Positions 29,605-32,444 of a DNA stretch of 32,444 nucleotides are shown piece after piece. Under the pieces are notes generated by a model that had not been told where the DNA came from, ran no database searches, and saw only the letters and a list, made by a program, of their open reading frames with translations. The position numbers and the translations under genes were made by a program. Position 1 is the first letter of the stretch. Every line of letters starts with the position of its first letter. The stretch lies in the IMG/VR virus record IMGVR_UViG_3300002134_000023, positions 1 to 32,444 of that record. One strand, given 5' to 3'. The stretch is from a virus.

Positions 29605-30025
29605 CATAGTAATATTATTACTCTTTACAAGTTGCACCGCAAAAAAAATAGTTACCCAAACTAAAGAGGTTATTATAAACGATACAATTATACTTACCAA
29701 AGACCGCATAGTTACAAAAGCGGTAAACGATACCATACTTATAGAAAGCCCTTGCGATAGCACAGGCATTTTAAAGCCGTTTAAGGAACGTTTAAAGACT
29801 GCCCAGGGGGAAATTACCATACAATCAAAAAACAACGTCTTAGAGGCTACAATTAACTTAGATAGTATTGTACAAAGCATCGAAAAGCGTTATGAAAGTA
29901 GGGTAGTAGATACAGTACAAAAAAGTGATACGTTAAAGGTAAAATACAAAACGCCTTTATGGTTGGTTTTATCTTTGGTTTTTTCTGTATTGCTAAACGT
30001 GTTATTGCTAAGATTTAAGTTATAG
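29591..30025 (+). CDS. Unimolecular spanin (u-spanin)
   Basis: The 144-residue protein begins MLKYSIVILLLFTSCTAKK, a lipoprotein signal with Cys15 as lipidation site, and ends with a hydrophobic helix (about 122-144, PLWLVLSLVFSVLLNVLLLR). The middle is a periplasmic, helical and beta-prone linker (LEATINLDSIVQSIEKRYES). An outer-membrane lipid anchor plus an inner-membrane C-terminal anchor in one chain is the definition of a u-spanin, which fuses the membranes in the last step of lysis. It overlaps the DUF5675 gene by 14 bases in another frame. Topology is directly visible; function inferred from it and from context. Confidence 0.85.
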   Translation: MLKYSIVILLLFTSCTAKKIVTQTKEVIINDTIILTKDRIVTKAVNDTILIESPCDSTGILKPFKERLKTAQGEITIQSKNNVLEATINLDSIVQSIEKRYESRVVDTVQKSDTLKVKYKTPLWLVLSLVFSVLLNVLLLRFKL

Positions 30026-30034
30026 GTTTTTCCT

Positions 30035-30042
30035 TAACTTTG
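30035..30042 (+). promoter_or_regulatory. Promoter -7 box TAACTTTG for fibre operon
   Basis: Exact TAnnTTTG match, 14 bases before the ATG at 30057 and just behind the lysis cassette. Its overlap with a GTG at 30042 argues that this GTG is not the start. Confidence 0.5.
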
Positions 30043-30056
30043 TGAAAAATATAAAT

Positions 30057-30329
30057 ATGGCAAAGGAATTACAATATACGAGCGTATTTCAAAAGGTTTC
30101 TTTTGGAGATTACGGGCTTAGAATTTTAAGTAGTGGCGAAACGAGCGTAGCAAATGAGGCTTTTGCAGCTATTCAAGTGTTAGCTGATTGCGTTGTTAGT
30201 TTTACAAACAATACAGACGGTGGCGATACAACAATTACAAGTTTGTCGTTGAGTGCGGGCCAAGCTATTTATGGTAATTTTGAAGATATTAGCGTTACAA
30301 GCGGTAAAGTGATTGCTTATTTAAGGTAA
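30057..30329 (+). CDS. Small beta-rich structural protein (90 aa)
   Basis: The product MAKELQYTSVFQKVSFGDYG, then NTDGGDTTITSLSLSAGQAI and GNFEDISVTSGKVIAYLR, consists mostly of short strands and glycine/serine turns. It resembles small virion decoration or fibre-associated proteins found near adhesin genes in marine Bacteroidetes phages. ATG 30057 is chosen over GTG 30042 because the GTG lies within the promoter box. Confidence 0.6.
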   Translation: MAKELQYTSVFQKVSFGDYGLRILSSGETSVANEAFAAIQVLADCVVSFTNNTDGGDTTITSLSLSAGQAIYGNFEDISVTSGKVIAYLR

Positions 30330-30333
30330 TGTT

Positions 30334-30456
30334 ATGCTAGGCATAGGAAATAATTTAACGAGAATAATACAAAAAACAATAACTATAATTAGTGATTTTT
30401 GGCAAGACCAAGTAAACGTCTGGCAGGATCAAAACACCGATTGGGATAATACATAA
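30334..30456 (+). CDS. Hypothetical 40-residue protein
   Basis: The gene starts four bases after the previous stop and ends 10 bases before the next gene. The product has an amphipathic N-terminus (NNLTRIIQKTITIISDFWQD) and a W-rich end (VWQDQNTDWDNT), similar in phrase to the W-rich N-terminal region of the tail-tip protein. Possibly a small virion component. Confidence 0.5.
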   Translation: MLGIGNNLTRIIQKTITIISDFWQDQVNVWQDQNTDWDNT

Positions 30457-30466
30457 ATAAAAATAT

Positions 30467-31126
30467 ATGGCGACTTTAACAGGACAAACAATAAGCAGCA
30501 CCTACGACGGACTGCTAAAAACTACCGACAACGACGTACTAAACGCGAACGGTAAAGAAATAACAGACGGCTTAGGTAATGGCTCCGGTGTTTCATTAGA
30601 TACAAACGGTAATATAATAGCGCAGGGAACTGTAAAAGCTATTGGTGGGGTTAGAGATACTAGCAACGATTTAGGAACAAGCGGGCAGGTGTTATCTAGC
30701 ACGGGTAGCGGTACGAATTGGATAAACCCAACTAACGCGGTAGATTCAGTAAATGGCGTAACAGGGGTAGTTGTTTTGGATTCAGACGATATTGCAGAAG
30801 GCGCGACAAACGAATACCTTTTAGCGGATTCTGTAACATACGCTAAGTTGGGCGCTGAATTTACAACAAGTGCTGCTTTATCTACAAACGTAGATTTTAG
30901 TACTGCACAAGTATTTACTAAGACACTAAGTGGAGACACTACCCTTACTTTCTCAAATACTGCAATAGGTATGGTAAAGGACTTAGTAATTACAGGGGCG
31001 CATACTTTAACGCTTCCAAGCGGTTCAACAGTAGCAGGTACATATAACGGAGCGGTAAGTAATTTAATTCAAGTAGTAGTAACAGGAGCAGCTGAATACT
31101 GGTTCTCAATCTCTCAAGCACAATAA
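30467..31126 (+). CDS. Tail fibre-like protein
   Basis: The 219-residue protein begins MATLTGQTISSTYDGLLKTT and continues with SGVSLDTNGNIIAQGTVKAI, LGTSGQVLSSTGSGTNW and a C-terminal beta-rich region (TLSGDTTLTFSNTAIG, LVITGAHTLTLPSGS). This layout is shared by trimeric fibres or fibre shafts of phages and by tail-fibre N-terminal attachment parts. It follows small structural genes and precedes the assembly-like protein and LamG adhesin. Confidence 0.72.
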   Translation: MATLTGQTISSTYDGLLKTTDNDVLNANGKEITDGLGNGSGVSLDTNGNIIAQGTVKAIGGVRDTSNDLGTSGQVLSSTGSGTNWINPTNAVDSVNGVTGVVVLDSDDIAEGATNEYLLADSVTYAKLGAEFTTSAALSTNVDFSTAQVFTKTLSGDTTLTFSNTAIGMVKDLVITGAHTLTLPSGSTVAGTYNGAVSNLIQVVVTGAAEYWFSISQAQ

Positions 31127-31127
31127 T

Positions 31128-31691
31128 ATGAAAGCAATAGAAATTAACGGAAACATTAAGACATTTAGAAGGCTTCCTAATGTATGGGAAGACGAAAAAG
31201 GTTTACACTTAAACTTTAGAAAAGTAGCTGACCCAACAGAGTTTGGGTTTTACGATGTTGTTACACCACAATACGACAAGATTAGTGAAAGGCTTTCTGC
31301 TATGTTCTTTGATAAAAAGAAAAAAGCATTTACTTATAAAGTAGTTGCTATTGACTTAGAAGGTACTCACGATATATTAGACGAAGATGGTAATGTTATT
31401 GAAACAAAACCTAACTATGACATTGCAGAGTTAAAAGCAAGCAAGATTTCAGCTATTAAAACAGAAGCAGGGAAGCTATTAAGCCCTACTGATTGGTATG
31501 TAACAAGACTTGCTGAAAGAGCCGTAGCAATACCACAGGAGATTGCAGACAAAAGACTTGACATAGTAACAAAGTCAGATACATTTGAAACAGAGATTAA
31601 CGCATTAATAACCGTAGAAGAAGTACTAAGATACACACACGCATTTTACCCGCAGCCAAGTTTAGATGAAGTTGAACCATTAACTGAATAG
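31128..31691 (+). CDS. Fibre-assembly-like protein (DUF4376-like C-terminus)
   Basis: The 187-residue product begins MKAIEINGNIKTFRRLPNVW and has a helical C-terminal part with ISAIKTEAGKLLSPTDWYVT, RLAERAVAIPQEIADKRLDI. The TDW-Y-V/I-R-x-x-E-x-x-x-x-IP pattern is typical of tail-fibre assembly or DUF4376-type proteins. It lies between the fibre and the large adhesin with gaps of one base on each side, so co-translation and a chaperone role are likely. Confidence 0.65.
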   Translation: MKAIEINGNIKTFRRLPNVWEDEKGLHLNFRKVADPTEFGFYDVVTPQYDKISERLSAMFFDKKKKAFTYKVVAIDLEGTHDILDEDGNVIETKPNYDIAELKASKISAIKTEAGKLLSPTDWYVTRLAERAVAIPQEIADKRLDIVTKSDTFETEINALITVEEVLRYTHAFYPQPSLDEVEPLTE

Positions 31692-31692
31692 T

Positions 31693-32444
31693 ATGTTAGC
31701 TAAGAGATTAATAAAAAGTAATGATGCAGGGGGCGGTGGTTGCACTAATACAGTAGATTTATACAATCCATTTCCAGACGGTGGTGGTATTGCTTTGTAT
31801 CAATTAAATGGCGATGCTACTGATGTAAGTGGGAATTATAATGGTACTGCTTCAAATGTTACTTATGGCACAGGACAGTTTGGTCAAGCAGGTGTTTTTA
31901 ATGGTAGTAATAGTTATGTAGTGATAGATGATAGCTCAGCTTTAAGATTAACAGGTTCTTATACTGTTTCATTATGGGTTAAATTTAATTCTTTTTCAAC
32001 TTTTCAAAGAATAATAACTAAGGATAATGCAAACGATTATAGTGGAGGATATTCTTTTAATGCTAATTCAACTAATATTTATTGGCAACATAATAATGGC
32101 TCTGCAACTGATGTAGTTTTTCCTAATACTTTATCAACAGCTACTTGGTACAATCTTTGTATTGTTTACGATTCTTCAAATACATCTAATAATTTATTTT
32201 TTTATGTTAATGGAGTTCTTGAAGTTACTGATTCCGCTGCCTCCCCAATTATTGGAGAAGCAGGCAATAAGTTATTTTTTGGGACTTATGGCTCGTCAAG
32301 TCCTTTAGGTCAATACTTAAATGGAGATTTAGACCAAGTAAGAATATTCAACAGAGCATTAAGACCTTACGAAGTAGAGGCTTTATATACAGAAGAATAT
32401 TGTACACCTACTATTGTACCAAGTGAGCATTTTAATACTGTTTT
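31693..32444 (+). CDS. LamG-domain adhesin, 3'-truncated by window end
   Basis: The frame is open to the last base (250 codons plus two bases). After an N-terminal MLAKRLIKSNDAGGGGCTNT, residues about 40-225 form a LamG/concanavalin-like domain: ATDVSGNYNGTASNVTYGTG, VFNGSNSYVVIDDSSALRLT, YTVSLWVKFNSFSTFQRIIT and LDQVRIFNRALRPYEVEALY. The end EEYCTPTIVPSEHFNTV is the usual bridge to DUF7483 modules, which are found at base 1 of the window. It probably binds host surface sugars. Confidence 0.85.
   Translation, partial: MLAKRLIKSNDAGGGGCTNTVDLYNPFPDGGGIALYQLNGDATDVSGNYNGTASNVTYGTGQFGQAGVFNGSNSYVVIDDSSALRLTGSYTVSLWVKFNSFSTFQRIITKDNANDYSGGYSFNANSTNIYWQHNNGSATDVVFPNTLSTATWYNLCIVYDSSNTSNNLFFYVNGVLEVTDSAASPIIGEAGNKLFFGTYGSSSPLGQYLNGDLDQVRIFNRALRPYEVEALYTEEYCTPTIVPSEHFNTV

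Noticed and set aside
30042-30056. GTG start giving five extra residues for the 90-residue structural protein
   Set aside because: The GTG overlaps the TAACTTTG promoter box, so it would lie upstream of the expected transcription start.

Overview
This window is most of the genome of a tailed, siphovirus-like double-stranded DNA phage with an HK97-type head and a long tail. The host is probably a member of the Bacteroidetes, most likely a flavobacterium. The evidence for that host is the strongly AT-rich DNA, the near absence of Shine-Dalgarno sequences, promoter-like boxes matching the Bacteroidetes -7 element TAnnTTTG, and tail proteins with LamG, PKD and BspA-type domains. All genes read on the + strand. 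I see no integrase or convincing lysogeny module. The first and last genes of the window are both open at the edge and look like the two ends of one adhesin gene, so the window probably covers nearly all of a circularly permuted genome.

Layout. 1-8456: end of the adhesin, tail tube protein, tail assembly chaperone with a -1 frameshift, tape measure, and a large multidomain tail-tip protein closed by a strong terminator. 8490-15430: early genes for recombination and replication, namely a small HTH protein, a putative annealing protein, an SSB-like protein with an acidic tail, a RecE-like exonuclease, a VRR-NUC nuclease, a winged-helix replication protein and a primase-helicase. A structured intergenic RNA lies at 12097-12183. 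15442-18570: a DNA-modification cassette with an adenine/cytosine-N4 methyltransferase, a ParB-like protein and two tandem Mom-family hypermodification proteins. The last mom gene runs into a tRNA-Gly-like element and then a terminator. 18580-19350: two unknown genes. 19351-25317: terminase, portal, minor head protein, prohead protease and major capsid protein. 25356-26735: a moron-like island of small genes and a PD-(D/E)XK nuclease, bounded by terminators and promoter-like boxes. 26738-28659: head-tail connectors and tail completion. 28687-30025: lysis cassette of two holin candidates, a DUF5675 lysin candidate and a unimolecular spanin. 30035-32444: fibre and adhesin genes.

How it fits together. 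Early proteins replicate and recombine the DNA. The methyltransferase and Mom proteins probably mask it from host restriction. Terminase packages it into the HK97 capsid, and the tail is built on the tape measure. The lysis cassette deals with all three layers of a Gram-negative envelope.

The most striking observation is the pairing of mom-family genes with tRNA-like sequences. The element at 18466-18535 carries every E. coli glycine identity element (G1-C72, C2-G71, G3-C70, C35, C36, U73) but lacks U33, which is needed for decoding. Phage Mu Mom adds a glycinamide-like group to adenine. This suggests, as a hypothesis only, that a glycyl-tRNA-like RNA could donate glycine to the DNA modification.
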